Source: Adlercreutzia sp. ZJ304 (lineage in GTDB: Bacteria > Actinomycetota > Coriobacteriia > Coriobacteriales > Eggerthellaceae). From it: a stretch of DNA of 64,000 bases. The stretch covers positions 62,001 to 126,000 of the forward strand of contig NZ_JAAKEG010000004.1 of NCBI RefSeq assembly GCF_011039075.1, read 5' to 3'. Positions 29,286 to 37,400 of this stretch are shown here, one piece after another. The notes beneath the pieces are model-generated. The model worked only from the letters and a program-made list of their open reading frames with translations. It was not told the DNA's origin and did not search any database. The translations under genes were made by a program, and so were the position numbers. Within the stretch, counting starts at the first letter, position 1, and every line of letters begins with the position of its first letter.

Positions 29286-30200
29286 TTGGGACGAATGTTG
29301 CAGACGAACTTATTGCATACAAATTCACATGCACGTTCTGTGGCTCGAGTGCTTGCTGTTGTTTTTGTTTTAAATGTTGTTGTAGCGTTAGCGAAACTAT
29401 TGTGGGGCATTATGTCTCAATCTATGTCTATGAGCGCTGACGGCATGCACTCACTTATAGATTCTTTAGGCAACGTTGTTGGATTAATAGGTATTTTTAT
29501 TGCTGGGCGTCCGGCTGACAGCACGCATCCATATGGGCATTCCAAATTCGAATTGTTTGCTTCGCTTGTTATAGGATGTTTTTTGATTATTGCCGCTTTT
29601 GAAGTAGGTTCAGGTGCCATAGAACGTATATTTTCAGGTGTGTATGTCGCAACAATAACTCCTATGTCGTATACGGTAATGGGAATAACACTAGTTGTAA
29701 ATTTGTGTGTCACCACATATGAGCGAAAGTGTGCAAAGCGTTTCTCTAGTTCAATTTTGGCAGCTGATGCTATGCATACTTTATCGGATGTTTTAACGTC
29801 TATTGGAGTAATTGTCGGGCTTGTTTTGGTACAGGCTGGGTTTCCTATAGCCGATCCTATAATGGCTCTTGTTGTCACCGTATTTATAGTTATTTCAGCA
29901 ATAAGTGTATTTCGCAGTTCTCTTCGACCGCTTTCCGATCATTCGCAAATTCCAAAGGAACGCATTTTGGAAATGGCAAAAGGCATCCCCGGCGTAGTAG
30001 ATGTGCATGCTGTCAGATCGCGAGGGACAGAGGCGGAAGTTTATTGCGATTTGCATCTTTTGGTAGATCCGCAAATGACTGTATTAGAAGCGCACAGATT
30101 AGGCGACAAGCTAGAAAGCAAATTGAAAGATGCTTTTCCTAGTTTAGTTGAGGTTCTTGTACACGTAGAACCATATGGATATGACGATGACGTGTTATAG
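29286..30200 (+). CDS. Cation diffusion facilitator (cation efflux) protein
   Basis: About 304 aa. Six membrane segments, with the family's metal site motifs SADGMHSLIDSLGN (HxxxD) and AADAMHTLSDVLTS (HxxxD), and a cytoplasmic C-terminal domain (VDVHAVRSR...VDLHLLVDP-like, ending HVEPYG). It exports divalent metals such as Zn, Mn or Fe by proton antiport; the metal is not predictable. The start is uncertain: TTG 29286 or ATG 29295, both with only weak ribosome-binding sites. It lies alone after the tRNA-Leu terminator. Confidence 0.9.
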   Translation: MGRMLQTNLLHTNSHARSVARVLAVVFVLNVVVALAKLLWGIMSQSMSMSADGMHSLIDSLGNVVGLIGIFIAGRPADSTHPYGHSKFELFASLVIGCFLIIAAFEVGSGAIERIFSGVYVATITPMSYTVMGITLVVNLCVTTYERKCAKRFSSSILAADAMHTLSDVLTSIGVIVGLVLVQAGFPIADPIMALVVTVFIVISAISVFRSSLRPLSDHSQIPKERILEMAKGIPGVVDVHAVRSRGTEAEVYCDLHLLVDPQMTVLEAHRLGDKLESKLKDAFPSLVEVLVHVEPYGYDDDVL

Positions 30201-30252
30201 ACGCTAGTTTCTAAGCCGATACAAATTTTTTCTTTCGCATAGGCAAATCATC

Positions 30253-30261
30253 TGTTAATAT
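30253..30261 (+). promoter_or_regulatory. Extended -10 for the tRNA-Val/Gly/Cys array
   Basis: TGTTAATAT fits TGnTAnnnT, 33 nt before tRNA-Val. Confidence 0.5.
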
Positions 30262-30293
30262 ATCGAACCGTTGCACGTCAGAGGCACTTAGAC

Positions 30294-30369
<76 letters not shown>

Positions 30370-30418
30370 TTACCTCTTGCATGCAATGAAGCGTTTTAGT
30401 ATCATTTACGCTTGCGAT

Positions 30419-30494
30419 GCGGACATGGCTCAGCTGGTAGAGCACCACCTTGCCAAGGTGGGGGTCGCGGGTTCGAACCCCGTTGTCCGCTCCA
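30419..30494 (+). tRNA. tRNA-Gly (GCC)
   Basis: 76 nt. Acceptor GCGGACA / TGTCCGC, discriminator T, encoded CCA. The anticodon loop TTGCCAA gives GCC. Confidence 0.97.
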
Positions 30495-30506
30495 TTAGAA
30501 ACACGA

Positions 30507-30535
30507 GGCCGGTCAGAGAATGGCCGGCCCTTTTT
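30507..30535 (+). terminator. GC-rich hairpin with T-tract between tRNA-Gly and tRNA-Cys
   Basis: GGCCGGTC and GGCCGGCC pair over 8 bp (one G-T) around AGAGAAT, followed by CTTTTT. It looks like an intrinsic terminator, yet only 14 nt separate it from tRNA-Cys, so some read-through or an overlapping promoter is needed for that tRNA. Confidence 0.75.
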
Positions 30536-30549
30536 CTAAAGACTGAATT

Positions 30550-30623
30550 GGCGACGTGGCCAAGTGGTAAGGCAGAGGCCTGCAAAGCCTTCATCCCCGG
30601 TTCGAATCCGGGCGTCGCCTCCA
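30550..30623 (+). tRNA. tRNA-Cys (GCA)
   Basis: 74 nt. Acceptor GGCGACG / CGTCGCC, discriminator T, encoded CCA. The anticodon loop CTGCAAA gives GCA. Its 3' end is one base from the stop codon of the convergent minus-strand gene. Confidence 0.97.
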
Positions 30624-30624
30624 A

Positions 30625-31503
30625 TTACGAGTAAATCCTAATTCCTACATAAATTGCATTTTCGGGTAGCCCCGATTGACTGTAAACTGCTGAAAGCGGC
30701 ACGGCTGATACACGCCACGAGTAAGACTTGCCGTCTATGTCTGTAGCACCGGATATATATGTGTTTCCTGACGAGTCTTCGCCGGAATCAATATTTCCAT
30801 TAGTGTCAAACTCTTGACTGTGGGCAGCTTCACTTATAGCCTGCTCAATGGTTCCAGACTTGAAATCGGCATAATGAATTCCCATGTTTATACCTTTTTC
30901 GCGGTTCACTGTTAGATCCCATGAACCGTTTAAAAGAAGTGCTGCTTCAGATGCCGACAGCGATGATATTCCCTGAAGATATAACGCTGCGGCATCGGCA
31001 AGTGCTACATCAGCTGGAAGTTTGATAACTTCAAAAGGTTTTTCTGAACCAACGGGTACTTTTTCATATAGTGTTGCGCCGCTTTCTTGGAGTTTTGCAA
31101 GAATTGAAGCATCATCTAGCGAAACGAGCGTTTGTAGATTCGGCAAACCTAAGTCAACTTCTTTTTGAATATTTTCTTCTAGCTTTTGTTGTTCGCGCAA
31201 AGGAGCGTTAAATACTCCATCCAGATAAATGAAGAGAAATATACCGCCAATCACAGCAGCGATAATAATCAAAATTAACGATGCTCTTACAATTTTTTTA
31301 GGCGGCAAAATTGGTCTTTCAAGAGCCTCGCCACTTAGATAGTAAATTTTTCCATCATCAGAAATATTTTTATTTGGAGCTTTGTAACTGTTCGTAATCT
31401 TAGGCGCTCGATTTGTGGGGATAAACGTATCTGGTAGTTGAGTAGTATCTTCCGTTATGCTGGATTTATGATTTGGCATGTCGGTTTCTGGCCCGCTAGG
31501 CAT
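30625..31503 (-). CDS. Unknown single-span membrane protein
   Basis: About 292 aa, not recognised. A Pro/Lys-rich cytoplasmic N-terminus of about 75 residues, one membrane span (ASLILIIIAAVIGGIFLFIYL, about 75-95), then an extracytoplasmic domain of about 190 residues that contains short Asp/Gly/Ser-rich stretches. Start ATG 31503 is preferred over TTG 31527 because GGAG lies five bases upstream. It is divergent from terC and tail-to-tail with tRNA-Cys. A cell-envelope role is possible; no catalytic motif was seen. Confidence 0.65.
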   Translation of the reverse strand: MPSGPETDMPNHKSSITEDTTQLPDTFIPTNRAPKITNSYKAPNKNISDDGKIYYLSGEALERPILPPKKIVRASLILIIIAAVIGGIFLFIYLDGVFNAPLREQQKLEENIQKEVDLGLPNLQTLVSLDDASILAKLQESGATLYEKVPVGSEKPFEVIKLPADVALADAAALYLQGISSLSASEAALLLNGSWDLTVNREKGINMGIHYADFKSGTIEQAISEAAHSQEFDTNGNIDSGEDSSGNTYISGATDIDGKSYSWRVSAVPLSAVYSQSGLPENAIYVGIRIYS

Positions 31504-31573
31504 ACGCGCTCCTACGCTCCTAAACAATTGGGTATCGAAGGCAGATTATACCATTGCGCAGAAAGTCTCACTC

Positions 31574-31582
31574 TGTTAGCCT
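31574..31582 (+). promoter_or_regulatory. Extended -10 for terC (TGTTAGCCT), probably leaderless
   Basis: It fits TGnTAnnnT and ends 7 nt before the terC ATG at 31590. No Shine-Dalgarno is present. Confidence 0.45.
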
Positions 31583-31589
31583 AAGCATC

Positions 31590-32408
31590 ATGGATTTAAG
31601 CATATTTACAACCCCCGAAGCATGGATCAGTCTTCTTACGCTGACTTTCCTAGAAATCGTACTAGGTGTAGATAATATTGTCTTCATTTCTATAACGACG
31701 AACCGTCTAGCTCCTGAAAAGCGCCACATTGGCAGGAAGTTGGGGCTTGCCGGTGCGTTAATTATGCGCGTGCTGTTTTTATGCTTCGCTAGCTGGCTTG
31801 TTCATATGACATATGGGCTGTTTACAGTTAACATTGGTGCGTTTGTGCACGAATTTACAATACGCGATATTGTTATGTTGGCTGGTGGCGCTTACTTAAT
31901 ATATAAAGGTATTCGGGAACTTCTAGATATGTTGCAATTGACCGAGTTAAAGGCGCAAACATCTAAAGAACACAAGCAAGCTCATCTCATATCATTGCCG
32001 CAGGCAATAGGAACGATAATGATTATGGACATTGTCTTTTCTATAGACTCTGTTATTACTGCGGTAGGTTTAGCTGAGCATCTTATAGTAATGATTTTGG
32101 CAGTCATTATTGCGATTGTAGTAATGATGGTCTTTATTGATCCAATATCTGATTTCATTAATAAGAATGTGGAAATGAAGATACTGGCACTTGTATTTAT
32201 AGCGGCTATTGGTGTGTTGCTGGTGCTAGATTCCTGCGGAATTACCACGGGAATAGAAGTGCTTGACATGCACTTAGAGAAACTGATGGTTTATTTTGCA
32301 ATGGTATTTGCAATTGTTTTGGAACTTATTCAAATGCGCTATAACTCTAATGTGCGCGCCTACAGACTACAGCAGTGCAAGGACAATTCTGCTGCGAATC
32401 AGGAATAA
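31590..32408 (+). CDS. TerC-family integral membrane protein
   Basis: 272 aa with about seven to eight membrane spans and conserved acidic signatures FLEIVLGVDNIVFISI and MDIVFSIDSVITAVG, which mark the TerC/Alx family of metal (Mn) exporters and tellurite-resistance proteins. There is no CBS or CorC domain. The frame is open back to 31554, but the ATG at 31590 begins the family's usual N-terminus and sits 7 nt after a -10. The stop overlaps the convergent lipid-kinase gene by 10 bp. Confidence 0.9.
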   Translation: MDLSIFTTPEAWISLLTLTFLEIVLGVDNIVFISITTNRLAPEKRHIGRKLGLAGALIMRVLFLCFASWLVHMTYGLFTVNIGAFVHEFTIRDIVMLAGGAYLIYKGIRELLDMLQLTELKAQTSKEHKQAHLISLPQAIGTIMIMDIVFSIDSVITAVGLAEHLIVMILAVIIAIVVMMVFIDPISDFINKNVEMKILALVFIAAIGVLLVLDSCGITTGIEVLDMHLEKLMVYFAMVFAIVLELIQMRYNSNVRAYRLQQCKDNSAANQE

Positions 32409-33307
32409 AGCTTCAAGCATTCATCTGATACTACAAACGTAGCTGCAGCTGGCATCATTCGAACTTTAAATGGCGTATTTGTGCTGGTAACTTCTCCATC
32501 ATACTGCACGAGTAAAGACGGATCGGCTTTTACCTCTATCGTGGTACCTCTGTAAACTTCTAAAGCGTCTGTGCGCTCTGGAAATTCGCCATTGCGATCT
32601 AAGATTGCGGCAAATAAAGCCGGGATTAAGCCAAACGCATCTTTTGTATGAAAGACCACTACGTCAAAAGCGCCATCGCGCGGTTCGTTTTGATGTACTA
32701 AAGATATGTCAAATTGTATTTTTGAGAAGTTGATGATAAGCACACCAACGCCGCTTGTGTGAATAATTTCATTGTCAATGGTAAGTTCAAACTGCGAATA
32801 CTGGGGAGTTGCGTTTGCAAAAGCGGATGTGAAATATGCCACAGGACCTAAGAGTTTTTTGCCGAATTCAGCAGATTTCATTATGGTGGCATCATATCCG
32901 GCACCGGCTATTAGCGCGAAACCGAAACGCTGACCGTCGCTAAGTTCAATTTCACCAAAGTCAAATTCCATAGTATTCATTTGGCGTGCCATTTTTACAA
33001 ACTCGTGAATATCGCTTGGCGATGCTAGATTCATGGCAAGTAAGTTGGCTGTTCCTGCCGGATAAGGAAGAATTGGGATGCCTGTATTAGCCAACATGTA
33101 AGCTACTGAAGAAACAGTGCCGTCGCCTCCTGCAGCTACAACGCAGTCGAACTTATCAGCATCTCCTAGAAACGTGCGCAAATCGCTCGTTCCGTTTGTT
33201 GTTCTAATGATAATCTCGTCGCCATCTTCGGCAAATGCGCGGCAAAAATCGAAAACTGATAAGTCTCCTAAGCCCGATGCCGTATTGTTAACAACGAGTA
33301 ATTTCAC
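32399..33307 (-). CDS. Diacylglycerol/lipid kinase family protein
   Basis: 302 aa with the DAGK catalytic fold: VVNNTASG at the N-terminus and the nucleotide-binding GGDGTVSSVA motif (60-69), then PYPAGTANLLAMNLA. The family includes DgkB, YegS and related lipid kinases that recycle diacylglycerol in Gram-positives; the substrate is not predictable. The start is GTG with AAGGGA upstream. Divergent from rnd. Confidence 0.9.
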   Translation of the reverse strand: MKLLVVNNTASGLGDLSVFDFCRAFAEDGDEIIIRTTNGTSDLRTFLGDADKFDCVVAAGGDGTVSSVAYMLANTGIPILPYPAGTANLLAMNLASPSDIHEFVKMARQMNTMEFDFGEIELSDGQRFGFALIAGAGYDATIMKSAEFGKKLLGPVAYFTSAFANATPQYSQFELTIDNEIIHTSGVGVLIINFSKIQFDISLVHQNEPRDGAFDVVVFHTKDAFGLIPALFAAILDRNGEFPERTDALEVYRGTTIEVKADPSLLVQYDGEVTSTNTPFKVRMMPAAATFVVSDECLKLYS

Positions 33308-33376
33308 TTCAATTTCCCTTCTTGATAAGATGTTACTAACACATAGTACATTAATGCATTAAGCGAAAGGTTTGTT

Positions 33377-34540
33377 TTGCTCTATATTTCTAACCAAAAA
33401 CAGCTAATTGATTTTGCGGAAAGAGCGTCTAAATCTAGCGTTCTTGCAATAGATACAGAATTTATGCGCGAAAAATCTTATTATCCGAAACTTTGCCTGA
33501 TGCAATTGGCGACAGATAGCGAAATAGCAATAGTAGACCCATTTACATGCGGAGAACTTAGCGTACTCAAACCGCTATTAAGCAATGAAGACATTATGAA
33601 GCTTTTTCATGCTGGCAGCCAAGATATTGAAATACTACTGCGCGAGGTAGGATGCTCGCCGTGGCCTTTATTCGATACGCAAATTGCGGCTGCGCTGTTG
33701 GGGCAGTCGCATCAGGTTGGTTTTGGTTCTCTTGTGCATACAATGTGTGGGGTTAGGCTTAAAAAGCGAGATTCTTATACCGACTGGGCGAAGCGCCCAT
33801 TAACCGATTCTCAAATACGTTATGCAGCTGATGATGTTGCGTATCTTCCGCGCCTATATGAAAGCATGCGCGCTTTGTTGGAAGAAAAGGGTAGACTACA
33901 TTGGTTAGATGCCGATTTTCAAGAACTTGCCGACCCAGAAAAATACAAAGTAGACCCGTATGCGCGCTATATCCGATTAAAAAGAGTAAACCAACTTTCA
34001 GGAACGCAGCTTGCAGCTGCCAGAGAGGTTGCTGCTTGGCGCGAGATAACAGCTAGGAAACGTAACATTCCAAGAAAATGGGTTATGGGCGATGAAGAGA
34101 TTGTAGAAGCTTGCAAGCGTGAAGCTACTAATATTAACGAACTTTTCATGGTGCGCGGCGTTAAGCAACACGTATCTACGCGCGATGCGAGAGATGTTGT
34201 TGCGTGCATAAATAAAGCGATGAAAATTCCAGAAGACGAACTGCCCCAACTGTACGCTTCTCAGCACAACGAACCAAATGTAGATGCTGCGCTAGACTTG
34301 ATGCAGGCACTGGTAAGACTTCGTGCGAAGGAAAATGAAATAGCTATGCAGACGCTTGCCTCACATAGCGATTTGTCGCTTGTTGCCCGAGGGCACACAG
34401 AGCATTCTGAAGTTATGAAAGGGTGGAGGCGCGAACTTGTGGGGGATGAGCTTATAGCGCTATTAGATGGAAAGATGTCTATGCGTCTTTGCAACGGAGA
34501 ACTTGTTGTAGACAAATCAAGCGAATTGGAAGTTGATTAA
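33377..34540 (+). CDS. rnd: Ribonuclease D
   Basis: A 3'-5' exonuclease of the DEDDy class, 387 aa. Exo I is AIDTEF (D26, E28), Exo II HAGSQDIE, Exo III YAADDVAYLPRLYE. C-terminal HRDC-like helices follow (REVAAWRE...PRKWVMGDEEI). It trims tRNA and other structured RNA 3' ends. The start is TTG with GCGAAAGG upstream. Confidence 0.93.
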   Translation: MLYISNQKQLIDFAERASKSSVLAIDTEFMREKSYYPKLCLMQLATDSEIAIVDPFTCGELSVLKPLLSNEDIMKLFHAGSQDIEILLREVGCSPWPLFDTQIAAALLGQSHQVGFGSLVHTMCGVRLKKRDSYTDWAKRPLTDSQIRYAADDVAYLPRLYESMRALLEEKGRLHWLDADFQELADPEKYKVDPYARYIRLKRVNQLSGTQLAAAREVAAWREITARKRNIPRKWVMGDEEIVEACKREATNINELFMVRGVKQHVSTRDARDVVACINKAMKIPEDELPQLYASQHNEPNVDAALDLMQALVRLRAKENEIAMQTLASHSDLSLVARGHTEHSEVMKGWRRELVGDELIALLDGKMSMRLCNGELVVDKSSELEVD

Positions 34541-34572
34541 GTAACCGTTTCTTAAAGTCTAAGTTTGCAATA

Positions 34573-34600
34573 TTGATATCGAACTTTTGTATGTTAATAT
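34573..34600 (+). promoter_or_regulatory. Promoter for the zinc peptidase-xseAB run
   Basis: TTGATA (34573-34578), a 16 bp spacer and an extended -10 TGTTAATAT (34592-34600). The spacer holds CGAACTTTTGTATG, a half-matching LexA-like sequence that may be fortuitous. Confidence 0.6.
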
Positions 34601-34631
34601 CTTTTCAAAACTAGAGAAGGGATAAGTAGTA

Positions 34632-35294
34632 ATGGACTATAGTTATTTAATGCTGATAGTGGTTACTTTGGCTATCGGGCTTGGGGCTCAGGCTTATGTA
34701 AATTCCAAATTGCGCCAGTATTCTAAAGTTCGTGTTCAGAACGGCTTAACAGGGGCTCAGGCGGCACGTCAGATGCTTAGTTATTACGGAATACAGGGAG
34801 TCGAAGTGCGCCAAGGTGGAGCAGGTCAAGACTTTTTTGATCCCAGAACCAATTCGGTTACTCTGTCGCCAGAGGCATATTCTGGCAGTAGTGTTACAGC
34901 TACCGCAACTGCATGTCATGAGGTTGGGCATGCGTGCCAATATGCCGCAGATTACACTCCCATGAAGGTTAGAACATCTATTGTGCCAGCTGTTAACTTA
35001 GCGTCTAATGCTTGGATATTTATACTTATATTAGGTATCTTTTTGAATATTGTCGGTCTTGTTTGGGTGGCAATCATAATGTATGCCGTGGTAGTTTTAT
35101 TTCAGCTTGTAACTTTGCCAGTAGAATTTAATGCTTCCAGACGCGCCATGGTTTATATGGGCACTATCGGTTTGCCTGCGGCAGAGCAAAAAGGTGCTTT
35201 TGATGTTTTGCGTGCATGTGCTCTAACATATTTAGCTGCTGCATTAACATCTATTTTGCAGTTACTTTGGCTGTTGGGTCAAAATCGCGAATAG
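34632..35294 (+). CDS. Membrane zinc metallopeptidase (YugP family)
   Basis: 220 aa. N-terminal span (about 5-23), HEVGH zinc motif (H96, E97, H100) with HACQYA following, then several membrane spans (about 120-165 and 195-215). This matches the neutral zinc metallopeptidase family of B. subtilis YugP. Substrate unknown. AGAAGGGA precedes the ATG. It lies 18 nt before xseA and is probably co-transcribed. Confidence 0.9.
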   Translation: MDYSYLMLIVVTLAIGLGAQAYVNSKLRQYSKVRVQNGLTGAQAARQMLSYYGIQGVEVRQGGAGQDFFDPRTNSVTLSPEAYSGSSVTATATACHEVGHACQYAADYTPMKVRTSIVPAVNLASNAWIFILILGIFLNIVGLVWVAIIMYAVVVLFQLVTLPVEFNASRRAMVYMGTIGLPAAEQKGAFDVLRACALTYLAAALTSILQLLWLLGQNRE

Positions 35295-35312
35295 TCAATT
35301 GGCGCAAGAATT

Positions 35313-36680
35313 ATGGAGCAAAACGAAGGTAAATCAAATGCGCTAAGTGTATCGGCTGCTATGGGGCTTGCTAAAAGCGCTTTAGAAGGCGTTGTAATAA
35401 ATATCCTTGGTGAAGTATCCGAAGTTTCAATTAACGCCAGATACAAAGCGGTTTATTTCACTATAAAAGATGAGAAATCTTCGCTTCCGTGCATGATGTG
35501 GAATAATCGCTATTCTGCATCAGGTGTTCAGCTTAATGTTGGAGCCATGGTTGAACTATCGGGAAGATTTACTCTGTATGCAGCTAAAGGTCGAATGAAC
35601 TTTGATGTATTTAGCATATCTTTAGCTGGTGAAGGTATGCTTCGGATGCAAGTTGCAAATTTAGCGGCACGACTAAAGGCAGAAGGTCTTTTTGATTCTA
35701 GCCGCAAGAAGGTTATTCCAGCAATTCCCGAGCGAATAGGTCTTGTTACGTCACCTAGAGGTGCGGCGGTTCACGATGTGTTGCGAACCCTTAGAAGACG
35801 CCTACCGCTTTCAAAAGTATTATTTGCCGGTGTTCCTGTTGAGGGAAATACTGCTCCAAGTGAAATAGCTTGCGCATTGAAGCTAATCGCTGATAGGCAC
35901 GTAGATGTTATATTGCTGGTTAGAGGCGGTGGTTCATTTGAAGATTTAATGCCTTTTAATGATGAAATGCTTGTTCGAACCATAGCTTCTTTAGATGTTC
36001 CCATTGTGACTGGTATAGGACACGAACCCGATACTTCAATTGCTGACATGGCTGCAGATTTACGAGCATCTACTCCTACAGCTGCTGCAGAGGCGGTATC
36101 TGCGTCTGCTGATGCAATAAGATCTAGCCTAGATTCAATGTCGTATCGCATGCATCATGTCATGGAAAGAAAAATAGGATATCTTCAATCTGCTTTAGAT
36201 TCTTGTAGTTTAAGGTTGCCTATTGCTGATCCTATGAGAATACTTGAGCCTTACGCCAGATCTTTAGATGAGATTTCGTCAAAATTGGAAGGAGCCTTAC
36301 CGTCTTATATTGCCAGTATGCAGTCCAAGTTGATATTAATGCGCTACTCGCTTCTTAACAATTTGAAGCGCGTATCCGCAATACCGCGCCGCGATCTGGC
36401 AACATCTGCGGCAAATTTGCAAAGAGTAGGGCATCACATCTTGGACGGCTTTTATGAAGATATGGCTTTATCTGCGGCTAGATTGAACGATCTTTCACCT
36501 CTTTCTGTTGTTGCTAGAGGATATTCCATAGCCATAAATTGTAACGGCGCGCTTGTTACATCTGTCAAGCAGATAGATTCCGGCGATAAGTTGGAAGTAA
36601 TGGTAAGTGATGGATATATAAATTGTTCAATAGATAAAACTAGGGAAGTAGCATTATCTTTAGAGAATTTGAAAGGATAA
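35313..36680 (+). CDS. xseA: Exodeoxyribonuclease VII large subunit
   Basis: 455 aa. An N-terminal OB fold (ILGEVSEVSINARYKAVYFTIKD) followed by the catalytic Exonuc_VII_L domain (RIGLVTSPRGAAVHDV, LVRGGGSFEDLMPFNDE, VTGIGHEPDTSIADM) and a coiled-coil region. With XseB it degrades single-stranded DNA processively. The ATG has only a weak ribosome-binding site. Confidence 0.96.
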   Translation: MEQNEGKSNALSVSAAMGLAKSALEGVVINILGEVSEVSINARYKAVYFTIKDEKSSLPCMMWNNRYSASGVQLNVGAMVELSGRFTLYAAKGRMNFDVFSISLAGEGMLRMQVANLAARLKAEGLFDSSRKKVIPAIPERIGLVTSPRGAAVHDVLRTLRRRLPLSKVLFAGVPVEGNTAPSEIACALKLIADRHVDVILLVRGGGSFEDLMPFNDEMLVRTIASLDVPIVTGIGHEPDTSIADMAADLRASTPTAAAEAVSASADAIRSSLDSMSYRMHHVMERKIGYLQSALDSCSLRLPIADPMRILEPYARSLDEISSKLEGALPSYIASMQSKLILMRYSLLNNLKRVSAIPRRDLATSAANLQRVGHHILDGFYEDMALSAARLNDLSPLSVVARGYSIAINCNGALVTSVKQIDSGDKLEVMVSDGYINCSIDKTREVALSLENLKG

Positions 36681-36684
36681 ACTT

Positions 36685-36936
36685 ATGTCAGATTCATCTA
36701 TAAATGACCTTACTTTCAATGAGGCGATGACTGAATTGGAAGGTATAGTTGGTGTCTTAGAAACAGGAACATTGGAACTTGAACAAAGTCTTGAAAAATA
36801 TTCTCGAGGTGTGGCGCTTCTTGCGAATTTGCAAGATAGATTAAACGATGCCGAACAGAAAATTGAAGTACTTATGGGAGAATTGGCTGAGGCTCCCTCC
36901 GACGATGTTCAAGACACAACACTTCTAAAAGCCTAA
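36685..36936 (+). CDS. xseB: Exodeoxyribonuclease VII small subunit
   Basis: 83 aa; the family motif TFNEAMTELEGIVGVLETG...LEQSLEKYSRGV is complete. Begins 4 nt after xseA, so co-translated with its partner. Confidence 0.95.
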   Translation: MSDSSINDLTFNEAMTELEGIVGVLETGTLELEQSLEKYSRGVALLANLQDRLNDAEQKIEVLMGELAEAPSDDVQDTTLLKA

Positions 36937-36950
36937 AGAAAGGACTGATT

Positions 36951-37301
36951 GTGGTTAAAGACGATTGCATTTTTTGCAAAATTGTATCTGGAGAAATTGA
37001 ATCGAATAAGGTGTACGAAGACGAACATATTGTGGCATTTGAGGATTTGAATCCTATGATGCCTGTACATACGCTGATAATTCCTAAAGATCATTATGAC
37101 AATATAGCCGATAATATTCCTGACGAGACTATGGCTCATATAATGCAAACAGTAGGCAAGATTGCAGATATAAAAGGTATACGCGAAAGCGGTTTCCGGG
37201 TAATTGTTAACACGAACGACGACGCTTGCCAATCCGTTCATCATATACATGTGCACGTATTAGGTGGAGGGAAGATGAATGACGGAGATCCATCGCTTTA
37301 A
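36951..37301 (+). CDS. HIT-family nucleotide-binding protein (HinT-like)
   Basis: 116 aa. N-terminal CIFCKIVSGEI and histidine triad HIHVH (H98, H100, H102) in the form VHHIHVHVLGG. Family members hydrolyse adenosine phosphoramidates such as acyl-AMP adducts. GTG start with AAAGGA upstream, 14 nt after xseB. Confidence 0.94.
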   Translation: MVKDDCIFCKIVSGEIESNKVYEDEHIVAFEDLNPMMPVHTLIIPKDHYDNIADNIPDETMAHIMQTVGKIADIKGIRESGFRVIVNTNDDACQSVHHIHVHVLGGGKMNDGDPSL

Positions 37302-37400
37302 GAGCCCACTCGCCGAAAGAAATACCAGTTAGAGGGCATGATTCTTGGTATCGCTATATTATTGTTGGACTAAGTAAACCGCACATACGGAGGCATTGTT

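Noticed and set aside
29150-29440. 96-codon open frame over tRNA-Leu
   Set aside because: It reads through the tRNA and its terminator into the cation-efflux gene in another frame.
30377-30634. 85-codon open frame over tRNA-Gly and tRNA-Cys
   Set aside because: The peptide is translated tRNA sequence (GSNPV-type motifs), a known artefact.
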